A stretch of 64,000 nt of DNA, from the NCBI RefSeq assembly GCF_027587375.1, contig NZ_JAMXIC010000005.1, forward strand, positions 1-64,000, read 5' to 3'. Of this stretch, positions 17,638 through 26,464 are shown piece after piece. This DNA comes from Arthrobacter sp. B2a2-09 (lineage in GTDB: Bacteria > Actinomycetota > Actinomycetes > Actinomycetales > Micrococcaceae). The notes beneath the pieces are model-generated. The model had not been told where the DNA came from. It ran no database searches and saw only the letters and a program-made list of their open reading frames with translations. Each line of letters starts with the position of its first letter. The first letter of the stretch is position 1. The translations under genes were made by a program, and so were the position numbers.

Positions 17638-18933
17638 GTGACCCCGTCTTCCGCTGAGAAGGAACCCGCCGCCCTGGCCGAACTGTCCGCCGAAGAAAAG
17701 AAGGCGGCTACAGCTACGACGCGTGCGGCAACGCGTACTGCCAATGCTTCGACTGCAGGTGCAGAGAAGCCGGCACCCAAGAAGCGCGGGCCCAAGCCCG
17801 GCGCCAAGGCCGCTGCCGAAGCAGCCAACAAGTCCGCCGGCGCCGACGAGGACTCCGAAGAAGTCGAGGATTTTGACGCCGCCGCTCCCGACGAAGCAGA
17901 GCTCACGGAGGAAGTCGAAGAAGGCGAAGAGGGCAAGAAGCCTGCCGCGACCGGTTCCGGTTTTGTCTACTCGGATGCCGACGACGACGATGCACCGGTC
18001 CAGCAGGTCATGTCTGCCGGCGCGACGGCCGACCCCGTCAAGGACTATCTGAAGCAGATCGGCAAGGTTGCCCTGCTGAACGCGGAGCAGGAAGTAGACC
18101 TTGCGCTCCGCATTGAAGCCGGCCTCTTCGCCGAAGAGAAGATCAACGCTGATGACGGCTCCATGGACCCGAAGCTCAAGCGTGAGCTCGAGTTCATCAT
18201 CCATGACGGCAAGAGGGCCAAGAACCACCTGCTCGAAGCCAACCTGCGCCTCGTGGTCTCCCTGGCCAAGCGCTACACGGGCCGCGGCATGCTGTTCCTG
18301 GACCTCATCCAGGAAGGCAACCTGGGCCTGATCCGTGCAGTGGAGAAGTTCGACTACACCAAGGGCTTCAAGTTCTCCACTTACGCCACGTGGTGGATCC
18401 GCCAGGCCATCACCCGCGCCATGGCGGACCAGGCCCGCACCATCCGCATTCCGGTGCACATGGTGGAAGTCATCAACAAGCTGGCACGCGTCCAGCGCCA
18501 AATGCTGCAGGACCTTGGACGCGAACCTACGCCTGAGGAACTGGCCCTCGAACTGGACATGACTCCCGAGAAGGTCGTTGAAGTCCAGAAGTACGGCCGC
18601 GAGCCCATCTCGCTGCACACCCCGCTTGGCGAAGACGGCGACTCCGAATTCGGCGACCTCATCGAGGACTCCGAAGCCGTTGTACCAGCTGACGCCGTGA
18701 GCTTCACCCTCCTCCAGGAACAGTTGCACTCGGTGCTTGACACCCTGTCCGAGCGTGAAGCAGGCGTCGTCGCGATGCGCTTCGGCCTTACCGACGGCCA
18801 GCCGAAGACTTTAGACGAAATCGGCAAGGTCTATGGAGTCACCCGCGAACGCATCCGTCAGATCGAATCGAAGACGATGTCCAAGCTGCGCCACCCCTCG
18901 CGGTCGCAGGTTCTGCGCGACTACCTTGACTAA
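17638..18933 (+). CDS. sigA: Primary RNA polymerase sigma factor (RpoD/HrdB/SigA)
   Basis: Housekeeping sigma-70 of 431 residues. The first 120 residues are low-complexity: Ala/Lys-rich, then strongly acidic ([21 protein letters not shown]), as in other actinobacterial primary sigmas. Region 1.2 starts at [16 protein letters not shown]; region 2 is textbook ([19 protein letters not shown], then [16 protein letters not shown] for -10 melting); region 4.2 helix-turn-helix [20 protein letters not shown] binds the -35. Start GTG at 17638. As in Streptomyces (hrdB), a parE gene lies close by. Ends at a strong two-way terminator. Confidence 0.96.
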   Translation: MTPSSAEKEPAALAELSAEEKKAATATTRAATRTANASTAGAEKPAPKKRGPKPGAKAAAEAANKSAGADEDSEEVEDFDAAAPDEAELTEEVEEGEEGKKPAATGSGFVYSDADDDDAPVQQVMSAGATADPVKDYLKQIGKVALLNAEQEVDLALRIEAGLFAEEKINADDGSMDPKLKRELEFIIHDGKRAKNHLLEANLRLVVSLAKRYTGRGMLFLDLIQEGNLGLIRAVEKFDYTKGFKFSTYATWWIRQAITRAMADQARTIRIPVHMVEVINKLARVQRQMLQDLGREPTPEELALELDMTPEKVVEVQKYGREPISLHTPLGEDGDSEFGDLIEDSEAVVPADAVSFTLLQEQLHSVLDTLSEREAGVVAMRFGLTDGQPKTLDEIGKVYGVTRERIRQIESKTMSKLRHPSRSQVLRDYLD

Positions 18934-18970
18934 AGCAATGGACGCCCTGCCCTAACAGGCACAGCCCGTC

Positions 18971-19009
18971 AAAAAGTGGACCCCCGGATTTCCCAGGGGT
19001 CCACTTTTT
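18971..19009. terminator. Bidirectional terminator between sigA and MocR gene
   Basis: 14-bp stem AAAAAGTGGACCCC (18971-18984) with GGGGTCCACTTTTT (18996-19009), loop 11 bases. A and T tracts at the two bases make it work on both strands, 38 bases after the sigA stop and just before the MocR stop at 19014. Confidence 0.9.
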
Positions 19010-19013
19010 GCAT

Positions 19014-20426
19014 CTAGGGGCTGTTCCGCTCGAGTGCCTGGCCGAGGATGCGGGCACCTTCCGGGAAGGCGGAGGGGTTGGGTCCTGCGTAGTTGAGCCG
19101 GATGAACGGACCCGCCGGTTCGGCCGGGAACCACTCGGTACCGACAGCGATCATCACCCCGGCGCTCTCGCAGTCACGGGTCAGCCTTTCGAGGTCCGTC
19201 CCGTCGGGCAAGCGTGCCCAGAGGTTCAGCCCTCCCTGGGGGATGAGGCTGAGGTGGGCCCGGGGGGCGTGCTCGCGCAGGCTTGAGACAAGGAGGTCTC
19301 GGCGTGACTGGAGCTGATGGCGGAGGCTGCGCAGATGCGTCTGCCAGGCCGGCTGGGTGACGACATCGAGTGCCGCAGCCTGCAGCAATCCGCTGACATA
19401 CATCGATTCGGCCGCGCGGTCCGCAAGGATTCGTTCGCGGGCGGGGCCGCGCGCGATGACGGCGGCAACGCGGATGGCAGGCGAAACGCTTTTCGTGAGG
19501 GAGCGTAGATAGACCACGTGGCCGGAGTCGTCACGTGCGGCGATGGGAACGGGGGCCGAAGTGATGCCGAAGTCGTGGGCCCAGTCGTCCTCAACGAGGA
19601 ACGCGCCGTACTCCCGGACGACGTCCAGGACTTCTTCGCCCCGACGGGCGGACCATTGCGCTCCAGTGGGGTTGGCAAAGTTCGGTTGGGCGTAGAACAG
19701 CCGTGCGCCCGTCTCCTCAAAGGCCCTGGCTAATTCTTCGGGGTCCGGCCCATCCGGCCCGCTGGGCACCGGGACGATGCGGACTCCGGCTTGCGTCGCG
19801 GCCAGGATGGCTCCCCAGTAGCTCGGGGATTCCATGAGCAGCGGCTGCCCGTGGCCCACCAACGCGGTGAAGATGGAGCTGAGGCCGCCTTGGCTTCCTG
19901 GCAGCACGATGACGTCGCTCGGTGTTGGCGGGGTGAGTCCGGCCGGCGTCGCGTTGCCGAGTTCGTGCGCGAACCAGGACTGCAACTCGGGAAGCCCCGG
20001 CGCCGGAGGCCGGGACAAGGCAGCGTCACCCCGGGCCGCCCGGGCGAGAGCGGCCCGCACAAGCCGCTCCGGGAGGAGTTCCCGGTCCGGGTATCCGGAG
20101 TGGAAGGCAATAGTGGCGTTCGACGTGTCGCGCATTGTGGTGGGGGCTGAGCGGGGAGGGGCCTGCGGTGCACGCAGCGCTGCAGTTTGCCAGCCGTAAT
20201 CCGAGGGGCGTGCTGTCCGGACGGCCCGCACGAAGGTGCCGACGCCGGGCCGGCTCTCGATCAGGCCCTGCGAAGTGAGCGCTTGCAAGGCTTTCTGCAC
20301 CGTCACGGGGCTGGCCTGGTACTCGGCGACCAGTGACCGGGTGGACGGTAGCCGGGATCCCGGGGCCGCACCGGCGATCCATTCCCGCAGTCGCATCGCA
20401 ATTCGAGAACTGCTATCGTTGTTCAT
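19014..20426 (-). CDS. MocR/PdxR-type GntR regulator with aminotransferase-like domain
   Basis: 470 residues: an N-terminal winged helix of the GntR type (about 1-75; SRLPSTRSLVAEYQASPVTVQKAL is the helix-turn-helix region) and a C-terminal fold-type I aminotransferase domain that binds PLP. The PLP lysine is in LRSLTKSVSPAIRV and the cofactor-binding Asp/Tyr region in FYAQPNFANPTGAQW. MocR proteins commonly control vitamin B6, GABA or taurine genes and usually the gene divergent to them. Start is ATG at 20426, which overlaps the ATG of the divergent EamA gene; the frame is open far upstream but that stretch is antisense to the exporter. Confidence 0.92.
   Translation of the reverse strand: MNNDSSSRIAMRLREWIAGAAPGSRLPSTRSLVAEYQASPVTVQKALQALTSQGLIESRPGVGTFVRAVRTARPSDYGWQTAALRAPQAPPRSAPTTMRDTSNATIAFHSGYPDRELLPERLVRAALARAARGDAALSRPPAPGLPELQSWFAHELGNATPAGLTPPTPSDVIVLPGSQGGLSSIFTALVGHGQPLLMESPSYWGAILAATQAGVRIVPVPSGPDGPDPEELARAFEETGARLFYAQPNFANPTGAQWSARRGEEVLDVVREYGAFLVEDDWAHDFGITSAPVPIAARDDSGHVVYLRSLTKSVSPAIRVAAVIARGPARERILADRAAESMYVSGLLQAAALDVVTQPAWQTHLRSLRHQLQSRRDLLVSSLREHAPRAHLSLIPQGGLNLWARLPDGTDLERLTRDCESAGVMIAVGTEWFPAEPAGPFIRLNYAGPNPSAFPEGARILGQALERNSP
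20414..20419 (+). promoter_or_regulatory. -10 element of EamA gene (leaderless candidate)
   Basis: TATCGT, lying inside the first codons of the MocR gene on the other strand; five bases separate it from the EamA ATG at 20425. Confidence 0.45.
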
Positions 20427-21402
20427 GAGAGACAATAGTAGCGCTACTACGCTTGTTCGCCCAGTGATACCGTCCCGAACAGCCACGGGCCTTTGGTGGG
20501 GCCTCCTCGGAGTAGCGGCGTTCTCGTTCACTGTTCCCTTCACCCGAGTGGCGGTTGGTGGCCTGTCGCCCCTGTTCATCGGCTCCGGCCGTGCCGTCGT
20601 CGCGGCGATACTCGCGGCATTCGCCCTCGCGCTCACCAGGCAGCGCCTTCCCCGAGGTAGGCAATGGGCGCGGCTCGCTGTGGTCGCCGCCGGGATTGTT
20701 GTGGGCTTCCCGCTACTCACCTCATTCGCACTCACGACGGCGCCGGCCAGCCACGGTGCCGTCGTCATCGCCCTGCTCCCTGCAGCGACGGCAACTGCGG
20801 CAGTCCTCCGCGGGCGTGAGCATCCGCCGATCGCTTTCTGGCTGGTCACAGCCGTCGGTGCCGTTGTGGCCATAGCTTTCGCCATGGCGCAGCCCGGCCA
20901 ACCAGCCCAGCCCGGCCAACCAGCGCAGTCGGGTGCGCTCGGGCAACTTAACTGGGCGGATGTGCTGCTCCTCGGTGCTGTCATTGCTGCGGCCATCGGT
21001 TACGCGGAAGGTGGCCTGCTCGCACGCGAACTCGGCGCATGGCAGACCGTATCTTGGGCGCTCGTCCTGGCATTGCCGTTGATGGCCGGCCTGACAGCAC
21101 TCTCCATGTCCCAGCAGCCACCGTCAGCCTCACCGGTCCAGTGGGCTGCGTTTGGATACCTCGGAATCGTCAGCATGTTCTTCGGCTTCTTCGCCTGGTA
21201 CCGGGGCCTCGCCATCGGCCCCATGGCCAGGGTCAGCCAGGTACAGCTGATCCAGCCCGTGCTGAGCATTTGCTGGGCGGGGTTGCTGCTCGGCGAATCC
21301 CTGGGCTGGACCACGATCGTCGGCGGCCTGGCCGTCATCGTTTGCGCAGGCGTCGCCGTCCGGGTCCGACTCAATCCGCAGCCCGCGGAACAGGGTCGCT
21401 GA
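20425..21402 (+). CDS. EamA/DMT family exporter
   Basis: 325-residue drug/metabolite transporter with ten predicted membrane helices arranged as two EamA repeats. The loop after the fifth helix carries a repeat of AQPGQP encoded by two 18-bp units (20887-20922). Start ATG 20425 overlaps the MocR ATG. DMT proteins next to MocR regulators are frequent and often export amines, amino acids or vitamin B6 vitamers; substrate here is unknown. The PaiB-like gene follows after 51 bases and may share the transcript. Confidence 0.88.
   Translation: MRDNSSATTLVRPVIPSRTATGLWWGLLGVAAFSFTVPFTRVAVGGLSPLFIGSGRAVVAAILAAFALALTRQRLPRGRQWARLAVVAAGIVVGFPLLTSFALTTAPASHGAVVIALLPAATATAAVLRGREHPPIAFWLVTAVGAVVAIAFAMAQPGQPAQPGQPAQSGALGQLNWADVLLLGAVIAAAIGYAEGGLLARELGAWQTVSWALVLALPLMAGLTALSMSQQPPSASPVQWAAFGYLGIVSMFFGFFAWYRGLAIGPMARVSQVQLIQPVLSICWAGLLLGESLGWTTIVGGLAVIVCAGVAVRVRLNPQPAEQGR
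20435..20449. promoter_or_regulatory. 14-bp palindrome and MocR -10 element
   Basis: Perfect inverted repeat TAGTAGCGCTACTA at 20436-20449. On the minus strand TACTAT (20440-20435) overlaps its left half and is a good -10 hexamer for the MocR gene, eight bases before the ATG at 20426. The palindrome lies within codons 4-9 of the EamA gene. A dimeric GntR-type protein bound here would cover its own promoter (inference). Confidence 0.5.
20887..20928 (+). repeat. 18-bp tandem repeat inside the EamA gene
   Basis: Two near-identical 18-bp units (20887-20904, 20905-20922) plus a six-base partial third encode AQPGQP repeats in an inter-helix loop. Likely length-variable between strains. Confidence 0.75.
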
Positions 21403-21453
21403 GGACCAACAACACCAAGACCGCCCGTCACAAAAGTAGGAAGAATAGATCGC

Positions 21454-22104
21454 ATGTACATTCCAGCGCATTTCGCAGCCGGTCCTGACGACATCCGTGA
21501 CCTCCTGACACGGCCAGGTGCGGCAAATCTGGTCACGATGACGTCGCAGGGCCTCCTCGCGACTTTCCTGCCGCTCATCTACGATCCCTCGATCGGTGCA
21601 CACGGCGCGCTCCACGGACACCTCGCCCGAAGCAACTCCCAATGGTCCGAGCCGGCGATCGGAGATTCACTCGTGATCATCCAGGGCGCGGACGCCTACA
21701 TCTCGCCTTCCTGGTACGCATCGAAGGAAGAGCATGGACGCGTCGTCCCGACGTGGAACTACTCCACGGCGCACGTATACGGCAAGCTTGCCGTCCATGA
21801 TGATGCGGTGTGGCTCGGGAACCATGTCAGGCGGCTCACCGACCTCAACGAAGCCCGTTCCGAGCGGCCGTGGTCCGTGGACGACGCGCCGGACCGCTAC
21901 GTCTCCGGCCAGTTGCGTGCCATCGTTGGCATCGAGCTGGTGATCAGCCGAATCGAAGCGAAGGCCAAACTGAGCCAGAACCGGCCCGACAGGGACATCG
22001 ATGGGGTCGTGGCCGGGCTTGATGCCCAAGGGCAAAAGGAGATCGCTGCCGACGTAGCCCGAGCCAGGCAGGAAAGACCGCGCCGGGACGCAGGCATCGC
22101 CTAG
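21454..22104 (+). CDS. PaiB-like FMN-binding protein
   Basis: 216-residue protein of the PaiB/FMN-binding negative transcriptional regulator family, a split-barrel fold related to pyridoxamine-phosphate oxidases. Recognisable by the start MYIPAHF, the core ATFLPLIYD...HGHLARSN, and SPSWYASKEEHGRVVPTWNY. Bacillus PaiB was named for control of protease and sporulation genes; whether this protein is a regulator or an enzyme is not known. Downstream of the EamA exporter and likely co-transcribed; ends at a hairpin. Confidence 0.88.
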   Translation: MYIPAHFAAGPDDIRDLLTRPGAANLVTMTSQGLLATFLPLIYDPSIGAHGALHGHLARSNSQWSEPAIGDSLVIIQGADAYISPSWYASKEEHGRVVPTWNYSTAHVYGKLAVHDDAVWLGNHVRRLTDLNEARSERPWSVDDAPDRYVSGQLRAIVGIELVISRIEAKAKLSQNRPDRDIDGVVAGLDAQGQKEIAADVARARQERPRRDAGIA

Positions 22105-22126
22105 GCACGGGAGGCATCGCTTAACG

Positions 22127-22162
22127 CACCAAGGCCCCCTCCGTCCGGAAGGGGCCTTGGTG
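22127..22162 (+). terminator. Probable terminator after the PaiB gene
   Basis: 12-bp perfect stem CACCAAGGCCCC (22127-22138) with GGGGCCTTGGTG (22151-22162), followed by the weak pyrimidine tract TCTCTG. Could also help end the convergent DUF7455 transcript. Confidence 0.65.
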
Positions 22163-22210
22163 TCTCTGTGAAATTTTGTCAGCCGGGCCGCTGGGGCCAG
22201 CCAGTGATGG

Positions 22211-22432
22211 CTAGTCGGCCAGGACGGGTTCCTTCTCCTGAAGGCGAGCCGTCTCGTCATGCCAGTCCGAGGTCATCGGCCGCAGCGTGGCCTCAACTGC
22301 ACGTGCGTGGTGGCCGCAGAAGAGCAGCTCACCGCCGGAGGACTCGAGTACAACGCGGACATATGCCTGGGCTCCGCAACGATCGCACCGGTCGAGTGCA
22401 TTGAGTGTGCGGTCTGCAACTGCTGTTGTCAT
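22211..22432 (-). CDS. DUF7455 zinc-ribbon-like small protein
   Basis: 73-residue protein of the actinobacterial DUF7455 family, unknown function. Has CDRCGAQAYVRV and LFCGHHARAVEA, giving three cysteines and two histidines placed for one zinc ion. Start ATG 22432 is set by a perfect AAGGAGG six bases upstream; the open frame continues upstream to 22495 without conserved sequence. Divergent from parE, as in related genomes near the sigma factor gene. Confidence 0.85.
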   Translation of the reverse strand: MTTAVADRTLNALDRCDRCGAQAYVRVVLESSGGELLFCGHHARAVEATLRPMTSDWHDETARLQEKEPVLAD

Positions 22433-22655
22433 GGTCGGCCTCCTTAGTAGTTCTGTGTATCCATATAACCAGCATTCGAAGCAAAACCATGGCAAGGATG
22501 GGTCACGTTCGCTGTCCGCGTATCACATGTTCGTAACACCGGGAAGTGGCGTCCAGCACGATTTGGGAGTGGCAGCGCTCGTCTTGGCTTCGGGGCGGCT
22601 AGCCTAGGAGGAGTGTTTTTTGCCTCTGTTACACCCCCGAAGGAGCGCCCCGCCC

Positions 22656-24764
22656 GTGGCACCGAGTTCTGAATACAACGCCCGGCACCTTTCAGTCTTG
22701 GAAGGCCTGGAGGCGGTCCGCAAGCGTCCGGGCATGTACATCGGCTCCACCGACTCACGCGGGCTCATGCACTGCCTGTGGGAGATCATCGACAACTCAG
22801 TGGACGAAGCGCTGGCGGGCTTCGGGCACGACATCCAGATCATCCTGCACGCGGACAATTCGGTGGAAATCCACGACGACGGCCGCGGCATCCCGGTGGA
22901 CCTGGAACCCAAGACCGGGCTCACCGGCGTCGAAGTTGTCTTCACCAAACTGCACGCAGGCGGAAAGTTCGGTGGCGGCTCCTACACGGCTTCCGGCGGT
23001 TTGCACGGCGTTGGCGCGTCCGTGGTGAACGCGCTCTCTGCCCGTCTTGACGTGCAGGTGGACCGCGGCGGCAAGACCTACCAGATGTCTTTCCGCCGGG
23101 GCGAGCCCGGACGATTCAAGGACATCGGTTCGAAGCCCAGCCCGACGTCGGTATTCGAACCGTTCGTCGAAGGCTCGGTGCTCGACGTCGTCGGAAAAGC
23201 CAAACGGGGCGTTACCGGTACCCGCATCCGCTACTGGGCAGACCGGCAAATCTTCACCCCGGACGCGAAGTTTTCCCTCGAGGATCTCGCGGCGCGCGCC
23301 CGCCAAACGTCCTTCCTTGTTCCGGGCCTCAAGCTCACCGTCTGCGATGAGCGCCGGCTCCCCGGTACGCCCGGCGAAAACGGGCCGCACCAAGAGATCT
23401 TCCATCACGACGGCGGCATTTCCGAGTTCGTCGACTTCCTCGCCGCGGATTCGGGCGTCACTGATATTTGGCGGCTCCACGGTGCGGGCAAGTTCAAGGA
23501 GACCGTTCCGGTCCTTGACGAAAACGGGCACAGCAAGATCGCCGAAGTGGAACGCGATTGTGAAGTGGACATCGCGCTGCGCTGGGGGATCGGCTACGAA
23601 ACCACCATGCGAAGCTTCGTCAATATCATCGCCACGCCTAAGGGCGGCACGCACCAGGCAGGCTTCGAGCTGGCACTCCTGAAGACCTTCCGCAAGGCCG
23701 TGGAAACGAACGCACGCAAGCTCAAAGCGGGCAACGACAAGATTGAGAAGGACGACATCCTGGCCGGCCTGACGGCAGTGCTGACGGTCCGCTTGGCAGA
23801 GCCCCAGTTCGAGGGCCAGACCAAGGAAATCCTGGGCACTTCGGCTGTCAGGGCGATCGTTGCCAAGGTGGTCGAGGAAGAAATCACGGCGCGCTTGAAC
23901 TCGGCGAACCGCAACGACAAAGCCCAGTCCGCCCTGCTGCTCGAGAAGATCGTCAGCGAGATGAAGTCCCGCATCTCAGCCCGCGTCCACAAGGAAACAC
24001 AGCGCCGGAAGAATGCGCTGGAAACGTCGTCGATGCCCACCAAGCTGGCAGATTGCCGCACGGACGACGTCGGACGCTCCGAGCTGTTCATCGTGGAAGG
24101 TGACTCTGCCCTTGGCACCGCCAAGCTGGCGCGCTCCTCGGACTTCCAAGCGTTGTTGCCGATCCGTGGCAAGATCCTGAATGTGCAGAAAGCCTCGGTG
24201 GGGGACATGCTCTCCAACGCAGAGTGCGCGGCCCTCATCCAGGTAGTGGGTGCCGGTTCGGGCCGGAGCTTCGACATCGACGCCGCCCGTTACGGCAAGG
24301 TGATCCTGATGACCGATGCAGACGTCGACGGCGCGCACATCCGCACGCTGCTGCTCACGTTGTTCTTCCGGTACATGCGTCCGATGATCGACGAGGGCCG
24401 GGTATATGCGGCTGTACCGCCGCTGCACAGGGTGGAAGTCGTCAACGCGGGCCAGAAGGCCAACGAGATGATCTACACGTACTCGGAGGCCGAACTGCAC
24501 GTCCTGCTGGCCAGGCTCGCCAAGGAAGGCAAGCGCTACAAAGAGCCGATCCAGCGCTACAAGGGCCTGGGTGAAATGGACGCCGAGCAGCTCGCCGAGA
24601 CCACCATGGATCCGCGCCACCGTACCCTCCGCAAGGTGGGGATCGAGAACGCCAAGATGGCGGAGGACACCTTTGACCTGCTGATGGGATCGGACGTCGC
24701 CCCGCGCAAGGACTTCATTATTGCCGGCGCTGCGGACCTGGACCGGGAACGCATCGACGCCTGA
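22656..24764 (+). CDS. parE: DNA topoisomerase IV subunit B
   Basis: ATPase subunit of the chromosome decatenase; partner parC lies at 34835-37372. 702 residues from GTG 22656. GHKL ATPase motifs: EIIDNSVDEALAG, DDGRGIPVD, GLHGVGASVVNALS. Toprim motifs: FIVEGDSALGTAK and MTDADVDGAHIRTLL; C-terminal YKGLGEMDAEQL. The start MAPSSEYNARHLSVLEGLE is typical; a TTG at 22620 is the alternative. AAGGAG at 22640-22645 is ten bases before the GTG. A TAGCCT hexamer (22600-22605) is a likely -10. Called ParE rather than GyrB because of the linked parC and the distance from dnaA-region genes; the two families are otherwise similar. Confidence 0.93.
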   Translation: MAPSSEYNARHLSVLEGLEAVRKRPGMYIGSTDSRGLMHCLWEIIDNSVDEALAGFGHDIQIILHADNSVEIHDDGRGIPVDLEPKTGLTGVEVVFTKLHAGGKFGGGSYTASGGLHGVGASVVNALSARLDVQVDRGGKTYQMSFRRGEPGRFKDIGSKPSPTSVFEPFVEGSVLDVVGKAKRGVTGTRIRYWADRQIFTPDAKFSLEDLAARARQTSFLVPGLKLTVCDERRLPGTPGENGPHQEIFHHDGGISEFVDFLAADSGVTDIWRLHGAGKFKETVPVLDENGHSKIAEVERDCEVDIALRWGIGYETTMRSFVNIIATPKGGTHQAGFELALLKTFRKAVETNARKLKAGNDKIEKDDILAGLTAVLTVRLAEPQFEGQTKEILGTSAVRAIVAKVVEEEITARLNSANRNDKAQSALLLEKIVSEMKSRISARVHKETQRRKNALETSSMPTKLADCRTDDVGRSELFIVEGDSALGTAKLARSSDFQALLPIRGKILNVQKASVGDMLSNAECAALIQVVGAGSGRSFDIDAARYGKVILMTDADVDGAHIRTLLLTLFFRYMRPMIDEGRVYAAVPPLHRVEVVNAGQKANEMIYTYSEAELHVLLARLAKEGKRYKEPIQRYKGLGEMDAEQLAETTMDPRHRTLRKVGIENAKMAEDTFDLLMGSDVAPRKDFIIAGAADLDRERIDA

Positions 24765-24803
24765 TCCGGTGTTCCTGGGTTAGGCGGGCCTGTCGTGCCC
24801 CGT

Positions 24804-25796
24804 TCAGCCCAGAAAACCCGGCACAATCAGCAGGCCTGTCGGCACCGCGAGCAACATGGCCGACGCTGCGAGGACCAAGGCACGCTGAGCTGCCGGAAGT
24901 GGCGGCTTGGGTGAGAGCAGCCGGCTGACGCGCGACGCCGTCGTGCGCGGGGAATCGGCGCCGCCGGTGCCACTCAGCGAGCTGTCTTCGGGGGAAGAGT
25001 CCCGCTCGCTTGTTCCGGGAGGGCCGAATCGCTCCACGGGACGCGCGGAACCGCTGGCCACGATCGCGATCGCCTTGATGAGCGTTCCCTTGCTCTCGGT
25101 GCGCAGCGCCACATCATCGGCGAGCATCTCGATCAGGGAGTTGACCGCCACCTGGGCGAGTCGCGTGGTGGGGAACCAGGGCAGTGCCTGGCGCCACGCC
25201 GCGAAGGCCCACAGAAGAAGGTCGTGGCGTTGCGAGAGATGGGCATTTTCGTGGATGAGCACGGCCCTCAGCTCGGCAGGCTCCAGGGCGGCCATGAGGC
25301 CGTCGGACAGTACGGTCACCGACCTTGCGCCGCCGGGCAAGCAGTATGCAACGGGGGACTCGTGGTTGATGACCACCGTGCCAGGGCCGTCGTCGGACGG
25401 TGAGGCTAGTAGCGCGAGGAGTTCGCGGTGCCTCCGCCGCTGCCGTTCGATCTTGACGTAGGTGAGCAGCAGGGTAAACACGAGATGGGCGCTCAGCAGC
25501 GCCGCGGCGGACAAAGCGAACAAGTGCCAGAAGCCCAGCGCCGTGGTGGGCTCGTTGTGAAGCACCATGCCGGCCAAGGAACGCAGGCCTGCAATGAGGT
25601 TGTCGCCGATGGGCTCAAGCCCGTAGACGAGCATGGCTCCGATCATGGACAGGCCACCGGCGAGTGCGATGGCTTGCCAGAGGACCATGGCCATGAAGGG
25701 TGCGCGTGCCGGCCATTCGGCGCGCGACAAGAGGACCGGAACTGGCCAAGCCAGCACCAAAGCAAGGACCGCCAGAAAATATGAGGTCCAGAACAT
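24804..25796 (-). CDS. M56 family membrane metallopeptidase (BlaR1/MecR1 peptidase type)
   Basis: 330-residue membrane protein with helices at about 3-23, 36-60 and 89-113, a cytosolic protease domain, and a final helix near 303-327. The zinc motif HENAH (182-186) is intact, within VLIHENAHLSQRHD. It lacks the extracellular penicillin-binding sensor of BlaR1, so the signal is unknown. BlaR1/MecR1 cleave or trigger loss of the BlaI repressor; the blaI-type gene is immediately upstream (six bases between genes), which supports a sensor-protease and repressor pair. The long Ser/Gly-rich loop at about 255-290 is poorly conserved. Confidence 0.9.
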   Translation of the reverse strand: MFWTSYFLAVLALVLAWPVPVLLSRAEWPARAPFMAMVLWQAIALAGGLSMIGAMLVYGLEPIGDNLIAGLRSLAGMVLHNEPTTALGFWHLFALSAAALLSAHLVFTLLLTYVKIERQRRRHRELLALLASPSDDGPGTVVINHESPVAYCLPGGARSVTVLSDGLMAALEPAELRAVLIHENAHLSQRHDLLLWAFAAWRQALPWFPTTRLAQVAVNSLIEMLADDVALRTESKGTLIKAIAIVASGSARPVERFGPPGTSERDSSPEDSSLSGTGGADSPRTTASRVSRLLSPKPPLPAAQRALVLAASAMLLAVPTGLLIVPGFLG

Positions 25797-25802
25797 GGGT
25801 GG

Positions 25803-26189
25803 TTAGTTTTTGCCGAGCAGCTTGCGCAGCGTGGCGGCTTCACTCTCGCTCACGGAACCAATGAACCGTGCCAGTACGGCTTCGCGGTCCGGGGCGGAGC
25901 CCAGGGCCTCATGCATGAGGTCCGCCGTGTGGTCGGCACGGCTGGAAACAGCCTGGTAGCGGTGCGGGCGGGTGCCACGTTCGCGCTCCACGAGGCCCTT
26001 CTTCTCAAGGCGGGACAAGACCGTCAGCACTGTGGTGACTGCGAGGTCCTTGCCTTGGTGTCCTGCAATGCCATCTGTGGCGGCAGAATCCTGCGCCAGC
26101 AGATCACGAAGTTTGTTGGCTGTCGCAGCCTCCTGGCCCGCCCAGAGGAGATCCATGACCGCCCGTTCCAGTTCGCCAAGACTTGCCAT
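25803..26189 (-). CDS. BlaI/MecI/CopY family transcriptional repressor
   Basis: 128-residue winged-helix repressor starting MASLGELERAVMDLLWAG. The recognition region TTVLTVLSRLEKKGLVERE is typical, and the C-terminal helix mediates dimers. Start at ATG 26189 matches the family; the frame is open to 26258 without conservation. Upstream, in the shared 275-base region with cydA, are three inverted repeats TTCTAC-N5-GTAGAA; the central one contains TACA-CTG-TGTA, the core of known BlaI-type operators. I infer that this protein controls itself and the cyd genes. It pairs with the M56 protease downstream. Confidence 0.92.
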   Translation of the reverse strand: MASLGELERAVMDLLWAGQEAATANKLRDLLAQDSAATDGIAGHQGKDLAVTTVLTVLSRLEKKGLVERERGTRPHRYQAVSSRADHTADLMHEALGSAPDREAVLARFIGSVSESEAATLRKLLGKN

Positions 26190-26291
26190 CAATGCATCCC
26201 TACTTTCCGCACTTCCCTGCCCCTTGCTTGAGCTGGGGGAAGTGCGATGATCCAACATTCCACCCTCAATCTACCGCTTTTCAGGCGGCGA

Positions 26292-26308
26292 TTCTACGTG
26301 AGGTAGAA
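26292..26308. promoter_or_regulatory. BlaI-type operator 1
   Basis: TTCTAC-GTGAG-GTAGAA, perfect six-base half sites. It is nearest to the blaI gene (103 bases before its start) and probably serves autoregulation. Confidence 0.7.
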
Positions 26309-26379
26309 CATGCGGCGCGGCGTGTCCTTGCGGCACTGTTACGCCACTGGAAGAGTGGTGGGGACATCGCAGGGGTTTG

Positions 26380-26396
26380 TTCTACACTGTGTAGAA
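26380..26396. promoter_or_regulatory. BlaI-type operator 2
   Basis: TTCTACACTGTGTAGAA, a perfect 8+1+8 palindrome and the best of the three sites. Centre is 25 bases from operator 3. Confidence 0.8.
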
Positions 26397-26404
26397 GAAG
26401 TAGT

Positions 26405-26421
26405 TTCTACGCAACGTAGAA
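26405..26421. promoter_or_regulatory. BlaI-type operator 3
   Basis: TTCTAC-GCAAC-GTAGAA, extended to TTTCTACG...CGTAGAAA. It ends 43 bases before the cydA ATG and just upstream of the region where a -35 would lie for the TAAATT hexamer at 26450-26455. Confidence 0.78.
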
Positions 26422-26464
26422 AATGGACGCCGCATAGCGGGCAGCCGGATAAATTAGGACAGCC

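Noticed and set aside
20427..20996. N-terminal extension of the MocR gene to 660 residues
   Set aside because: The extension is antisense to EamA and lacks conservation; the family starts at the GntR domain.
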